A stretch of 64,000 bases of DNA from UBA1479 sp040221095 (GTDB taxonomy: Bacteria > Pseudomonadota > Alphaproteobacteria > Rhodospirillales > Casp-alpha2). The stretch lies in the NCBI GenBank assembly GCA_040221095.1, contig JAVJVP010000008.1:434001-498000 (forward strand). The letters run 5' to 3'. The translations under genes and the position numbers were made by a program. Of this stretch, positions 51,407 through 59,664 are shown in pieces. Below the pieces are notes generated by a model. The model did no database searches. It saw only the letters and a list, made by a program, of their open reading frames with translations, and had not been told where the DNA came from. Numbering within the stretch: position 1 is the first letter of the stretch; the number at the start of each line of letters is the position of its first letter.

Positions 51407-54364
51407 ATGATGGCGAAACGCCATTTAAATCAACCTGTTGACAGATTTACCGCAGCCCGCGCGGCGGCCCTGGCCTTATGCCTGGGCGCGGGTCTGTTGA
51501 TCTGCGTCCCCGCCCATGCCCAGGACGCCGGATCCGGTGCCCTGTTCGCCGCCATCCGTGCCAATGATCTGGATACCGTGAAGCAGATCGTCGCCTCCGG
51601 CGCCGATCCCCGCGCGCGGGACGCCGACGGCCTGTCCGCCCCCCAGGCCGCCGTGCGCCTGGGCCATCACGTCATCGCCCATTACCTGCTGGCCTATCGC
51701 CGTCCTAAACCCGATATCCCCACGGATCAGGCCATCGATCAGGCCCTCGACCGCGCCGTCGCCGAGACGGAACAGGCGGTTGGCCCGATCCCCGAGGCGG
51801 CGCCCCCGTCCCCCGAAACCGCAGACGCCCCCGTGACCTTGCCTGAGCCGGCCCCCGCCGCCGATATCGCCGACCGGCGCGATGCCCCCCCGGTGCCGCC
51901 CCACGACAAGAACACCAAGGTTCTCGCCCCCATTCTCGACGGCGCGGATACCCCCGATCGCGCCGGCCCGCAATCGGCGCAGGCCGCGTCTCCGCCTTCC
52001 CCTGCCAGCCAATCGGCAACCCCCTTACCCGACAGCAATGCGGCGAGCCCATGGTCGCCTAAATTCATCACGCGGCTGGGCAATTGGGCCCGCAAAATGA
52101 TGGGGTTCGACGCCGACGACGCGGCAACGGCCGAGACCACGGTTCCGGCGCGCGGAACCCCGACCGCGCCCACCGCTCTGACGCCGCCCCCAACCGAAAC
52201 AGTGGAAACCGCCCCCGACGCCACGCCGGAAGGCCCGGCCGACGTCTTGCCCGACCTGGACAAACTGGCGGCACAGAACAACCCGGCCATGGAGGCATCG
52301 AACCGCGACCTGCCGGAAGCGGACCTGCCCCGCGCTCTTGCCGACAACCCCGTCCCCGGCGATCCTTTGGGCAAGGCCCTGGCCCAGCCCGACGGCGGCA
52401 CGGAACCCTTGCCGTCGGGCGGCCTGGATCCGCTGCTGTCCTTGCTCGACGGCCCCGCGAACGACAAGGCGGCAACCGCTCCCAAGCCCGCATCGGCGAA
52501 AAGGAAAAGCCACGCCAAGGTCGATCTGATGGCCATGGCGCCCAAGGATCGGCTGGCCTGGCTCGATTCCCTGCTGGCCAAGCCGGTCGCCCGTGATGCC
52601 GAGGACTCCCTCGCCGACAGCAAGGACGAAGCGCTCAGCCATCTGCGGGAACGCGCCAAGATGAAGGCCGCCGAAGCAGAGGCAGCCGAGGCTGCGTTGA
52701 GCGAGGCCGAGAAAAAGAACCTCAAGACCGATACCTCCGCCGTCGAAGGACCGCCGCCGGGCACCGACATGTCCCGGCGCCTGAAAATCCCCCTGCCGCC
52801 GCCCGATCCCAAGGGCCGCAAGAACTTCGCCCGCGATCCCTGGTTCCGCGACGTGTCGCCGGACGAACCGGACGTGCGCGCCGCCCATCGGTCCCTGAAG
52901 GCGCCGCCGCCGGAACGCGGCACGCCGGCCCCTGCCATTCCCAAGGTGCCGCAGCTGACCAATCTGCCGGACGACAAGGCGAAAAGCCCGGACCAGAAGC
53001 TTGCCGCCAACCTGCCCGACGCGCCGCCGATCCGCGAAACCCAGCGCCCGGCCACGCCCGCCGCGAATCCCATCGCCTCCCTGGACGCCCTGGAAAAGGA
53101 ATTCGGCGGACCGGCGCCCAAGAACGATCCGCTGGCCGCCGAATTGGGCCTGGATAGTCCCGCCGCCGATCCCCTGGCCGCCGAACTGGGCATCGACACG
53201 CCTGATACCAAAAAACCCGCCGCCGACCCCCTGGCCGCCGAGCTTGGCCTGGGCGGCGCGGGCAGCCCGCCCGTGGGCGATCCCCTGGCCGCCGAACTGG
53301 GCGTCGGCGCGCCGTCGGACGGTGATCAGAAAACCACCGAGGGCAACGATCCCCTGTCCCAGGCCTTGGGCGACCTGTCCAGCCTGCTCGACAGCGACAA
53401 GCCGTCCGGCGCCAGTGCCCTCGACGCCGAACCACCGGTGGCGACGCCCCAGGAAATTCTGGCCGCCCTGCCGCCCGGGTCCGAGGTCCGCCTGGATGTC
53501 GAAGGCCGCCCGCTCCTGCCCGCCGCCTGGACCCTGCCCGTGGTGCTGCCCGGTCAGGCCCCGCCCGTGCAGGACCTGGCCAGCGCCTATGTGACGCCCG
53601 CCAACTTCCGCGCCGGGTTCGATAAGGGGGCCCAGACCGCCGCCCAATTGGGCCCGCTGCCCCCGGGCGCCAACACCGCCAGCGCCTGGCCGGTCACCAA
53701 GGTGCAGATGGCCGACGGCGCCGTCATCGACCCGCCCGCCACCGCCGGCGCGGCCGAAGGCTCATCCCCCCATGCGGCCCTCGCCAACCAGGGCCGGGCG
53801 CTTGACGGGGTCACCCTGTCGGTCGGCGCCGGGACCAGCCTGTACAACACATTCGTTCCGGAAAACGCCCGTGGCGGCGAAGGCCAGGCCCCGGAATGCA
53901 TCGAAAAGACCGGCGGCCGCACCCAGTTCTGCATCAAGGAACTGCAATGGCCGGCATTCCTGGAACCCAAGTTCCTGGTCTCGACCATCCTGTACACGGG
54001 CACGGGATCGGTCGTGCGCTTCGACGACGGCGCGCCGACCCGTATCCACACGGTATTCAGCGCCGACGGCTTCGACGAGGTCGCCGACTGGCTGGTCCGC
54101 CGCTTCGGGCCGCCGACCGCGACCGTAACCCGCTCGGTCGCACCCTTTGGACAGGCGCGGCGCGACAACCCGACCATGATCTGGCGGGCAGTCGATAAGG
54201 TGACGCAAAAGACCGTGTCCCTGGAAATCCGCCATTTCGACGATACCCGCGACGGTTTTCCCGACATTCGCAACGGCGTGATGATGCTGTACCGCGAAGG
54301 CACGCCGGGGATTTTCCCGCAAGTGTCCGTGCATGAACTGATGCGCCTGAAACGCACCGGCTGA
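51407..54364 (+). CDS. Large exported Ala/Pro-rich protein with ankyrin-like N-terminus and DPLAAELG repeats
   Basis: From ATG 51407 (51410 adjacent) the protein has 985 residues. A signal peptide (about 14-40, ending AHAQD) is followed by one or two ankyrin-like repeats (about 45-100; GALFAAIRANDLDTVKQIVASGADPRARDADG). A disordered Ala/Pro/Asp-rich region (100-760) follows, with five DPLAAELG-type repeats (about 574-655). A globular C-terminal domain (about 800-985) has a cysteine pair in ECIEKTGGRTQFCIKELQWP. The protein is therefore likely periplasmic. I do not recognise the C-terminal family. It is a single-gene unit whose role is unknown. Confidence 0.75.
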   Translation: MMAKRHLNQPVDRFTAARAAALALCLGAGLLICVPAHAQDAGSGALFAAIRANDLDTVKQIVASGADPRARDADGLSAPQAAVRLGHHVIAHYLLAYRRPKPDIPTDQAIDQALDRAVAETEQAVGPIPEAAPPSPETADAPVTLPEPAPAADIADRRDAPPVPPHDKNTKVLAPILDGADTPDRAGPQSAQAASPPSPASQSATPLPDSNAASPWSPKFITRLGNWARKMMGFDADDAATAETTVPARGTPTAPTALTPPPTETVETAPDATPEGPADVLPDLDKLAAQNNPAMEASNRDLPEADLPRALADNPVPGDPLGKALAQPDGGTEPLPSGGLDPLLSLLDGPANDKAATAPKPASAKRKSHAKVDLMAMAPKDRLAWLDSLLAKPVARDAEDSLADSKDEALSHLRERAKMKAAEAEAAEAALSEAEKKNLKTDTSAVEGPPPGTDMSRRLKIPLPPPDPKGRKNFARDPWFRDVSPDEPDVRAAHRSLKAPPPERGTPAPAIPKVPQLTNLPDDKAKSPDQKLAANLPDAPPIRETQRPATPAANPIASLDALEKEFGGPAPKNDPLAAELGLDSPAADPLAAELGIDTPDTKKPAADPLAAELGLGGAGSPPVGDPLAAELGVGAPSDGDQKTTEGNDPLSQALGDLSSLLDSDKPSGASALDAEPPVATPQEILAALPPGSEVRLDVEGRPLLPAAWTLPVVLPGQAPPVQDLASAYVTPANFRAGFDKGAQTAAQLGPLPPGANTASAWPVTKVQMADGAVIDPPATAGAAEGSSPHAALANQGRALDGVTLSVGAGTSLYNTFVPENARGGEGQAPECIEKTGGRTQFCIKELQWPAFLEPKFLVSTILYTGTGSVVRFDDGAPTRIHTVFSADGFDEVADWLVRRFGPPTATVTRSVAPFGQARRDNPTMIWRAVDKVTQKTVSLEIRHFDDTRDGFPDIRNGVMMLYREGTPGIFPQVSVHELMRLKRTG
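53126..53371 (+). repeat. Five in-frame DPLAAELG-type repeats within the exported protein
   Basis: Units begin at 53126, 53168, 53225, 53279 and 53348. Four encode DPLAAELG and the fifth encodes DPLSQALG. Spacers are of unequal length and vary in sequence, while the units are kept, which suggests functional short linear motifs rather than a recent duplication. Confidence 0.8.
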
Positions 54365-54386
54365 CGGAAGGCAGCAGCCGGAATGC

Positions 54387-55019
54387 CTACTCCGCCGCCT
54401 TGGCCACCGTCGGCCGGTCCATGCTGAACACCGTGTCGACGCGGGCGTAATCCATATACCCCAGGCGCGCGATGGGCTGCACCTTGGCCATGTCGACGAA
54501 GCCCTCGGTCAGCACCTCGTCCTTGATGTGAAGGCCGACGACGCGGCCGAACACCACGCGGTTGCCCTCCTCGCGGACGTTATGGGGCATCACCACGGTC
54601 TGGTGATAGACGCATTCAATATGGATGGGCGCGGCCTTGATGCGGGGCGGCTTGACCAGGGTCGACGGTTCCGTCTCCAACCCCGCGAAGCGGGTTTCGT
54701 CCTCGCCCGCCGGAAGCGCCGCGCTCGACTGGTTCATGGCGTCGCGCAGTGCCCAGGTCGACATGTTGCACACGAATTCACCCTGGGCCTCGCAATTGGC
54801 GACCGTGTCCTTCTTGGGACCCTCGGGCCGGGGGCCGCCGGAAAACATCACCATGGGCGGGTTTTCGCCGCAGGCGTTGAAGTAGCTGTAGGGCGCCAGA
54901 TTGACCTCGCCGTCGTCTGAGATCGTGGTGATCCAGCCGATCGGGCGCGGCACGACACAGGCCTTCCACGGGTTGCGGGGCAGACCGTGGTCCGCGGTTT
55001 CATTGATGTTCCAGAACAT
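54387..55019 (-). CDS. Flavin reductase family protein (FMN-binding split barrel)
   Basis: This 210-residue protein matches the flavin reductase-like FMN-binding split barrel: PRPIGWITTISDDGEVNLAPYSYFNACGENPPMVMFS is the characteristic N-terminal FMN-binding stretch. DTVANCEAQGEFVCNM and FGRVVGLHI follow. Such enzymes reduce flavin for partner monooxygenases or act as stand-alone flavoproteins. No monooxygenase is adjacent. It is convergent with the large exported protein and 67 bases downstream of the chemoreceptor, possibly co-transcribed with it. Confidence 0.85.
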   Translation of the reverse strand: MFWNINETADHGLPRNPWKACVVPRPIGWITTISDDGEVNLAPYSYFNACGENPPMVMFSGGPRPEGPKKDTVANCEAQGEFVCNMSTWALRDAMNQSSAALPAGEDETRFAGLETEPSTLVKPPRIKAAPIHIECVYHQTVVMPHNVREEGNRVVFGRVVGLHIKDEVLTEGFVDMAKVQPIARLGYMDYARVDTVFSMDRPTVAKAAE

Positions 55020-55086
55020 GGCGGTTTCCCGGTCGGTTGTTGGCTGTTGGCGGAAGCCTGCACCACGCCGCCGACCTTCGTCAACG

Positions 55087-57096
55087 TCAGGCCGCGCGCA
55101 CGTCCGTCAGGAACCCCTGGATGACCGTGCGCAGGCGGCCCGACATCTGTTCCAGTTCCCGCGAGGTGTCGAGCACGTCGTTGGCCACGGCGCCCGATGC
55201 CTTGGCCGCCTCGGACACGGTGGCGATGTTTTCCGCCGCCGACGAGGCCCCCACCGTCGCGTCCTCGACACTGCGCGCGATATCCGCTGTGACGCGGACC
55301 TGTTCCTCGATAACGCATGAAATCGTATCCGCGACCTCGGCGATCTCGCCGACCTTCGCCGTCACCATCTCGATCACCCGGATGGTATCGCGGGTGGCCG
55401 ACTGGACGCCGCCGACCTGAAGCTCGATCTCGCTGATCGCCTTGGCCGTCTGCTGGGCCAGGGATTTTACCTCCCCGGCCACCACCGCGAAGCCCTTGCC
55501 CGCGTCGCCGGCCCGCGCCGCCTCGATCGTTGCATTCAGCGCCAACAGGTTGGTCTGCTCGGCGATATCGGTGATCAGGCTGACCACGTCGCCGATACGG
55601 TCGGCGGACCGCGCCAGTTCGGAAATGCGGGCCCCCGCCTGGCGGCTGTCGGCGACCGCCGCGTTGACCTTTTCCGAAGACAGGCGGATCTGCTGGTCGA
55701 TTTCGGCGAAGGACATGGACATCTGCTCCGCCGCCGACGCGACCGACTGGAAGTTGGTCGCCGCCTGTTCCGTCGCCGACGATACGGTAACGGCCTGTTC
55801 CGTCGTGCGTTCGGCGTTTTCGTTCATGCTATGGGCCGTATTGCCCATGCGCTGGATGCAGATGCCGAAGGCGTCGAACACCTGTTTGACCTGGTTGTCG
55901 AATTCCGTGGTCATGCCGGCGATGACGGTCGCCCGCTGCGACTGGCGCTGCTGTTCGGCATCCCGTTCCAGGCGCAGGCGTTCGGCCTCCTCGTGCTCGC
56001 GGCGGAAGATGTCGAAGGCCTGGGCCAGTTGCGCCACTTCGTCGCGGGATCGGGTGGATACTTCCGCGCCCTGTGCAGGCGTCATGGCCGACACGTCGTC
56101 GCGCAAACGATTCAGCGGCAACACGATGCTGCGCCCCAACAACCATGCCAAGATGGCGGCCAGCAGAACACCGGCGGCGCCGAACAGTACACCCTGCCGC
56201 ACGGCCGTGCGCGAATCGTCCGACAGGCTGGCCAAATCGACGGACTGTCGCGCGATCGCCTCACCGCGCAGATTTTCAATCCTGGCCTGCAGCGTATCCA
56301 TCGTGGTTCGGAACAGGTTCCAGGAATCCGCCGTCCCCTGGATGGACCCGGCGAATGACGCGACGCCTTGGCGCAGGGTATCCACATCGCGGCCCGCGAA
56401 CTTGGCAAGCCGCTGATCGCTCCGCGGCACGCCGGCGTCCTTCATCATCGCGCGGACGGCGACAACCGCGTTGTCGAGGGCCGAAACCGCATCAGCGGCC
56501 GTTTGCACCATGGACAAATCACGTGACACCGCAAGGTTCAGGCTGGCCTTCAAGGCCTGCTGCGCGCCGCTCTCAACCACCCGGGCCAGATCCGCGGCGC
56601 GCCCGTCCTCGTAACTCTTCAACCACGCAACCAGACGGTCCGCGGAGGCCGGCAGTTTTTCCGCCGCCAGCAGAATCACGTCGCTTCCTTCCTTGTCGCC
56701 GCTGATGCGCCGGATGACGTCGGCAAGTTGACCTTTGTAGCGCTCCTGTTCCGCCTCAAGCATCGCGACCGTCTCTTCATCCCCCTGGTCGGCCAGCACG
56801 CCCGCAACTTCAACCCCGGCCTGCTGGGCTGTCTCCAGGGCCTGGGCAATCGCCGGAATATCGTCCTCGCTTTTCGAATCGCGGAAGGCATTCACCGTCG
56901 CCGACAACTCATAAAGTCGAAAGGCGAAGTTGTTGGCGATCCCGACCTGCTCAACGCCGCCGATCAGGGTATCGCCCGTGCGGGCGACATTGCCGAACCG
57001 ATATACGGACAACCCCGTCAGCATCGCCATCAGGGCAATCACCGACGTAAAACCCAGAAACGTCCGGAACCGGATGGATGTACGGCCGATCAGCAT
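55087..57096 (-). CDS. Methyl-accepting chemotaxis protein
   Basis: The 669-residue receptor has TM1 (about 12-32), a long helical periplasmic sensor (about 35-300), TM2 (about 302-324), a HAMP domain (about 325-375) and a cytoplasmic signalling domain. The highly conserved hairpin tip reads ITDIAEQTNLLALNATIEAARAGDAGKGFAVVAGEVKSLA. The ligand is unknown; the sensor resembles helical-bundle types rather than a Cache fold. The receptor implies a che system and motility elsewhere in the genome. An AT-rich leader with a 7-base inverted repeat precedes the gene. Confidence 0.92.
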   Translation of the reverse strand: MLIGRTSIRFRTFLGFTSVIALMAMLTGLSVYRFGNVARTGDTLIGGVEQVGIANNFAFRLYELSATVNAFRDSKSEDDIPAIAQALETAQQAGVEVAGVLADQGDEETVAMLEAEQERYKGQLADVIRRISGDKEGSDVILLAAEKLPASADRLVAWLKSYEDGRAADLARVVESGAQQALKASLNLAVSRDLSMVQTAADAVSALDNAVVAVRAMMKDAGVPRSDQRLAKFAGRDVDTLRQGVASFAGSIQGTADSWNLFRTTMDTLQARIENLRGEAIARQSVDLASLSDDSRTAVRQGVLFGAAGVLLAAILAWLLGRSIVLPLNRLRDDVSAMTPAQGAEVSTRSRDEVAQLAQAFDIFRREHEEAERLRLERDAEQQRQSQRATVIAGMTTEFDNQVKQVFDAFGICIQRMGNTAHSMNENAERTTEQAVTVSSATEQAATNFQSVASAAEQMSMSFAEIDQQIRLSSEKVNAAVADSRQAGARISELARSADRIGDVVSLITDIAEQTNLLALNATIEAARAGDAGKGFAVVAGEVKSLAQQTAKAISEIELQVGGVQSATRDTIRVIEMVTAKVGEIAEVADTISCVIEEQVRVTADIARSVEDATVGASSAAENIATVSEAAKASGAVANDVLDTSRELEQMSGRLRTVIQGFLTDVRAA

Positions 57097-57233
57097 GGCT
57101 CAACCCTTTTCAGCTTGGCCTCAGGATCACTTGGACCTTTGGCAAAATTCATCTCTGCTGAAAAACTGCCGCCATCTTCGCAATTGCACAATAAGTCTTT
57201 TGATCAGGCCCATCCTCATGTTGCCTGATATTA

Positions 57234-57252
57234 ATTTAACTTGTTGTTAAAT
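57234..57252. promoter_or_regulatory. AT-rich inverted repeat upstream of the chemoreceptor gene
   Basis: ATTTAAC-TTGTT-GTTAAAT is a perfect 7-base inverted repeat about 140 bases upstream of the chemoreceptor ATG in the AT-rich gap 57097-57344. It may be an operator; low stem stability argues against a terminator. Confidence 0.3.
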
Positions 57253-57344
57253 ATGTAATTTTTAAGGATTTAAGTTTTTGTGACAGCCTTGTTGCATTTA
57301 TGTTGCTACGCATCATTTCTAGACGCCCTGTCGCGGTCATCGGG

Positions 57345-57806
57345 TCAATCGAGAACCAAGCGAGCCCCGGATTCAAACGCCCGGCGCAGGTCGGCGGGCA
57401 CTTCGCGGCTGGCGTTCCTGGCGTAGTCGAAGAACACCAGGACCGCTTCCGAGGTTGCGACCACCCTGTCCCCGGCGAACAGCCCCTGGCCCAGGGTGTA
57501 GGACTTGTTGCCGAGGCGCAGCAGCCGCGTGCCGACCTGCACGTTGCCCGGATAATGCAGTTGGTTCACATAGCTGATCTGCACGCTGGCCAGGGCCGAG
57601 CGCGGCTCGATCCCCAGATGCCGGCGCATGGCGTTCAAATAATCGACGCGGCCGGCCTCGGCATATTGGGCGAAGGCCGTGTTGTTGACGTGCAGATTGG
57701 GGTCCTGGTCGGAAAAGCGGATCGAGACGTCGGTCCACCAATCAAAGCTGGCGGCGTCTTTCAGGTCGATGTCGGGCAAGGGGATGGGCTCCTGGCGGGT
57801 GGTCAT
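57345..57806 (-). CDS. Acyl-CoA thioesterase, 4-hydroxybenzoyl-CoA thioesterase-like hotdog protein
   Basis: This 153-residue hotdog-fold protein has the sequence VSIRFSDQDPNLHVNNTAFAQYAEAGRVDYL, the active-site region of the 4HBT/YbgC thioesterases with the Asp in the SDQD turn. Conserved strands (VQISYVNQLHYPGNVQVGTRLLRLGNKSY) and the FFDYARNASREVP end follow. It hydrolyses an acyl-CoA to free acid and CoA. Its N-terminal 20 residues are not conserved. It is upstream of the chemoreceptor on the same strand and 49 bases after the small FliF-tail-like gene. Confidence 0.85.
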   Translation of the reverse strand: MTTRQEPIPLPDIDLKDAASFDWWTDVSIRFSDQDPNLHVNNTAFAQYAEAGRVDYLNAMRRHLGIEPRSALASVQISYVNQLHYPGNVQVGTRLLRLGNKSYTLGQGLFAGDRVVATSEAVLVFFDYARNASREVPADLRRAFESGARLVLD

Positions 57807-57854
57807 GGTGATCTGGTGGGGTTTTGTAGAAGGTTTTGGCCCGCCCGCAAACGC

Positions 57855-58052
57855 TCAATGGCGCAAATGCCGGGCCGGTCCTTCAGTCATCCATTCGCGG
57901 ATCACCCGCACTGAATCCTGCGGATAGGTTTCGACCAGGTGATGGATATGGGCGCTCAGCCGCGGATCGACCCGGTCCACGCGCGGCCGAATATGGATGG
58001 TCGGCGTGAAATCCGGCTCGCTCTCGAAAAGCCTGGGGGACGGCGTGCGCAT
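57855..58052 (-). CDS. Small protein resembling the FliG-binding tail of FliF
   Basis: The 65-residue protein starts at ATG 58052 with a CGAGG site seven bases upstream. Its second half, LVETYPQDSVRVIREWM followed by TEG, resembles the pattern xxPxxxxxxIRxWMxxG found at the extreme C-terminus of alphaproteobacterial FliF, where it binds the FliG N-terminal domain. The first half is Pro/Arg-rich. No other flagellar gene is adjacent, although a chemoreceptor lies 800 bases away. The resemblance is by eye and the assignment is tentative; otherwise it is a hypothetical protein. Confidence 0.55.
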   Translation of the reverse strand: MRTPSPRLFESEPDFTPTIHIRPRVDRVDPRLSAHIHHLVETYPQDSVRVIREWMTEGPARHLRH

Positions 58053-58134
58053 GCGGTGCCTCGTGAGGATTATGCTTAACGAATGGTAACAGTCTACCCG
58101 GGCGGAGCCCTCCGCGAAAGCCCGCCATGAACGG

Positions 58135-58497
58135 CTACCTGGCGCCGCAGGCGTCCTTCAGGTTATCCAGCACGATGGCGGCGGCGGGATTGGGATAGAG
58201 GGGAACCGAGGCCTCGAACCGCTCCGCCAGTTCCCGGTCGGCGCGCTTGAGCGTCCAGCCCGCGCTCAGGCAATTGTCCAGCCACAGACCGTCATCGCCC
58301 GTTTCCGCCCGGGCGCGCTGGCCCTGCAAGTAACCGTCGACCACGCCGATCATGAAACCCTGCCGGTACTGGGCGGTCTGCCCCTGCAGGGTGTTGCCGT
58401 TGTGATAGGTCCAAAGCGGGCCGCGCGGCGCGGCAACCGCCGCGCCGAGAACGCCGCCGAGGGCGAGAAGAATGACTGCGATTACGAGATTTTTCAT
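58135..58497 (-). CDS. Small exported protein, unknown function
   Basis: ATG 58497 has a strong GGAGGGG leader and begins a 120-residue protein with a typical signal peptide (1-23; LVIAVILLALGGVLGAAVA). The mature part has two cysteines (about C77 and C117) and a QYRQGFMIGVVDGYLQGQRA segment, reminiscent of small periplasmic Rap1a/Tai-type proteins. That resemblance is weak. A longer frame starting at 58557 would bury the signal peptide. Tandem terminator hairpins lie just upstream, so it needs its own promoter. Confidence 0.65.
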   Translation of the reverse strand: MKNLVIAVILLALGGVLGAAVAAPRGPLWTYHNGNTLQGQTAQYRQGFMIGVVDGYLQGQRARAETGDDGLWLDNCLSAGWTLKRADRELAERFEASVPLYPNPAAAIVLDNLKDACGAR

Positions 58498-58550
58498 GGG
58501 AGGCCCCTCCGTCGAGACGGGCCATTTAACCATGCACACAGGTCGGCGCA

Positions 58551-58584
58551 CGGACAAAAAAACACCGCGCGGTGTAACCGGCCC
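58551..58584 (-). terminator. Terminator copy 1 (tandem duplicate)
   Basis: ACACCGCGCGGTGT (58562-58575) is a perfect 14-base palindrome. On the minus strand it is followed by a run of T (complement of the A run 58556-58562). The element is a near copy of the one at 58626-58659 and is the second terminator met by transcription coming from the dienelactone hydrolase gene. Confidence 0.65.
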
Positions 58585-58625
58585 CCACGATCTAATTCAT
58601 AGACACCGGGCCGGCCAATCGGCTG

Positions 58626-58664
58626 CGGACAAAAAAACACCGGGCGGTGAAACCGGCCCGGTGT
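58626..58664 (-). terminator. Terminator copy 2, downstream of the dienelactone hydrolase gene
   Basis: ACACCGGGC (58637-58645) pairs with GCCCGGTGT (58656-58664), and GGT/ACC continue the stem inside the loop. On the minus strand a run of seven T follows (complement of 58631-58637). This is a textbook intrinsic terminator for the leftward gene ending at 58801. Confidence 0.85.
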
Positions 58665-58723
58665 GGATCAAGTAAGAGTGGATCTCATCTGTACCCTTTA
58701 TAGGAAAAGGCGGCGGCGAATGA

Positions 58724-58739
58724 TGTGATCGGAGTCACT
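58724..58739. promoter_or_regulatory. CRP-like binding site
   Basis: TGTGA-TCGGAG-TCACT matches the CRP consensus TGTGA-N6-TCACA at nine of ten positions. It lies about 60 bases after the dienelactone hydrolase stop. The Crp-type regulator in the window has a matching RETVAR recognition helix. The position upstream of two terminators makes a role for the next gene doubtful. Confidence 0.35.
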
Positions 58740-58800
58740 CCGGCCTGATTTTTCTAATAAAACGAGTCCCCGGCGGCGAAACACCTGGGGAATCAATTTA

Positions 58801-59496
58801 TTAGCCAAGGTGATTTTTGAAGAAATCGAGCGTCCTTTGGCGCGCCAGATCGGCCGAGGCCTTGTCGTAATGCTTGCCGCCGACCCGCGCGAAGGCGTGG
58901 TTCTGGCCCTCATAGTCGTGCAGCACGGCCTTGGAGTTGCCGTCGAGGGCCGCATGGACGGCGGCCTGCTGGTCCTTGGGCACGAATTCGTCCTCGGTCG
59001 CGATGTGCAGCATGCAGGGCGCCTTCAGCGCTTCGCCCGTGTGATCGGGAAGCATCACGCCGTAGTAGCTGACGGCGGCGTCGGCCTTGGTCCGGGTCGC
59101 GGTCAGGAAGGCGAGCCGGCCGCCCAGGCAGAAGCCCATGGTGCCGACCTTGCCGGTGCAGCCGTCGATCCCGCGCAGCGTCTCGACCGTCGCGTCCAGG
59201 TCGTCGACGCCCTTGTCGAGGTCGAAGCCGTTGAACAGTTCGAAGGCGCGGGCCCATTCGGCCTCGGTCTGGTCGGTGATCTGGATGCCCGGTTCCTGGC
59301 GCCAGAACAGGTCGGGGCAAAGCGCCACATAGCCCGCCGCCGCCATGCCGTCGGTGATTTCGCGCATCACCGCGTTGACGCCGAAGATTTCCTGGATGAC
59401 CACGACGCCGGGGCCCGTGCCGCCTTCGGGCAGGGCGAGATATCCCGTGAAACTGCCGCCGTCCTTGGCCTGAATGGTGATGTCCTTGCCGCTCAT
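58801..59496 (-). CDS. Dienelactone hydrolase family protein
   Basis: This 231-residue alpha/beta hydrolase is related to carboxymethylenebutenolidase. The catalytic residues are C123 in MGFCLGGRLA, D169 in ATEDEFVP and H200 in GQNHAF, with E36 in VIQEIFG near the active site as in characterised enzymes. It cleaves lactone or ester bonds, for example in degradation of chlorinated aromatics, but many paralogues have other roles. ATG 59496 with a GGGAGG site was preferred to a longer upstream frame. It is divergent from the zinc-ribbon and ThDP genes. Confidence 0.9.
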   Translation of the reverse strand: MSGKDITIQAKDGGSFTGYLALPEGGTGPGVVVIQEIFGVNAVMREITDGMAAAGYVALCPDLFWRQEPGIQITDQTEAEWARAFELFNGFDLDKGVDDLDATVETLRGIDGCTGKVGTMGFCLGGRLAFLTATRTKADAAVSYYGVMLPDHTGEALKAPCMLHIATEDEFVPKDQQAAVHAALDGNSKAVLHDYEGQNHAFARVGGKHYDKASADLARQRTLDFFKNHLG

Positions 59497-59625
59497 GTTC
59501 TGCGTGCCTCCCTGATCGATTCGTCCGGTTTCCGCGCCCCACCGGCGCGGCGCGGGCGGGCCCAAGCCCCCCGCGTGCGGGCATCTTAAATTCCGGGCTG
59601 GCCTCTGTCACCGCTTGGGGCGACG

Positions 59626-59637
59626 ATTGTACACAAT
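59626..59637. promoter_or_regulatory. ATTGTACACAAT operator-like near-palindrome
   Basis: It differs by one base from the perfect ATTGTATACAAT palindromes at 16488 and 43036. It lies in the divergent gap between the dienelactone hydrolase gene and the small zinc-ribbon gene, 27 bases before the latter, and could control both directions. Confidence 0.5.
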
Positions 59638-59664
59638 TTAAGCTTTCTCCCGCCGGAGCCCGCC

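Larger units (their letters stand above)
58498..58800. other. Intergenic region with duplicated terminators and a CRP-like site
   Basis: This 303-base gap lies between two leftward genes. It contains two copies of a 34-base terminator-like element (58551-58584 and 58626-58659, 32 of 34 identical) and a CRP-type dyad at 58724-58739. No further gene is visible. Confidence 0.7.

Noticed and set aside
58498..58800. Possible CRISPR-like array from the repeated 34-base element
   Set aside because: There are only two copies, with terminator architecture, no spacer regularity and no cas genes.
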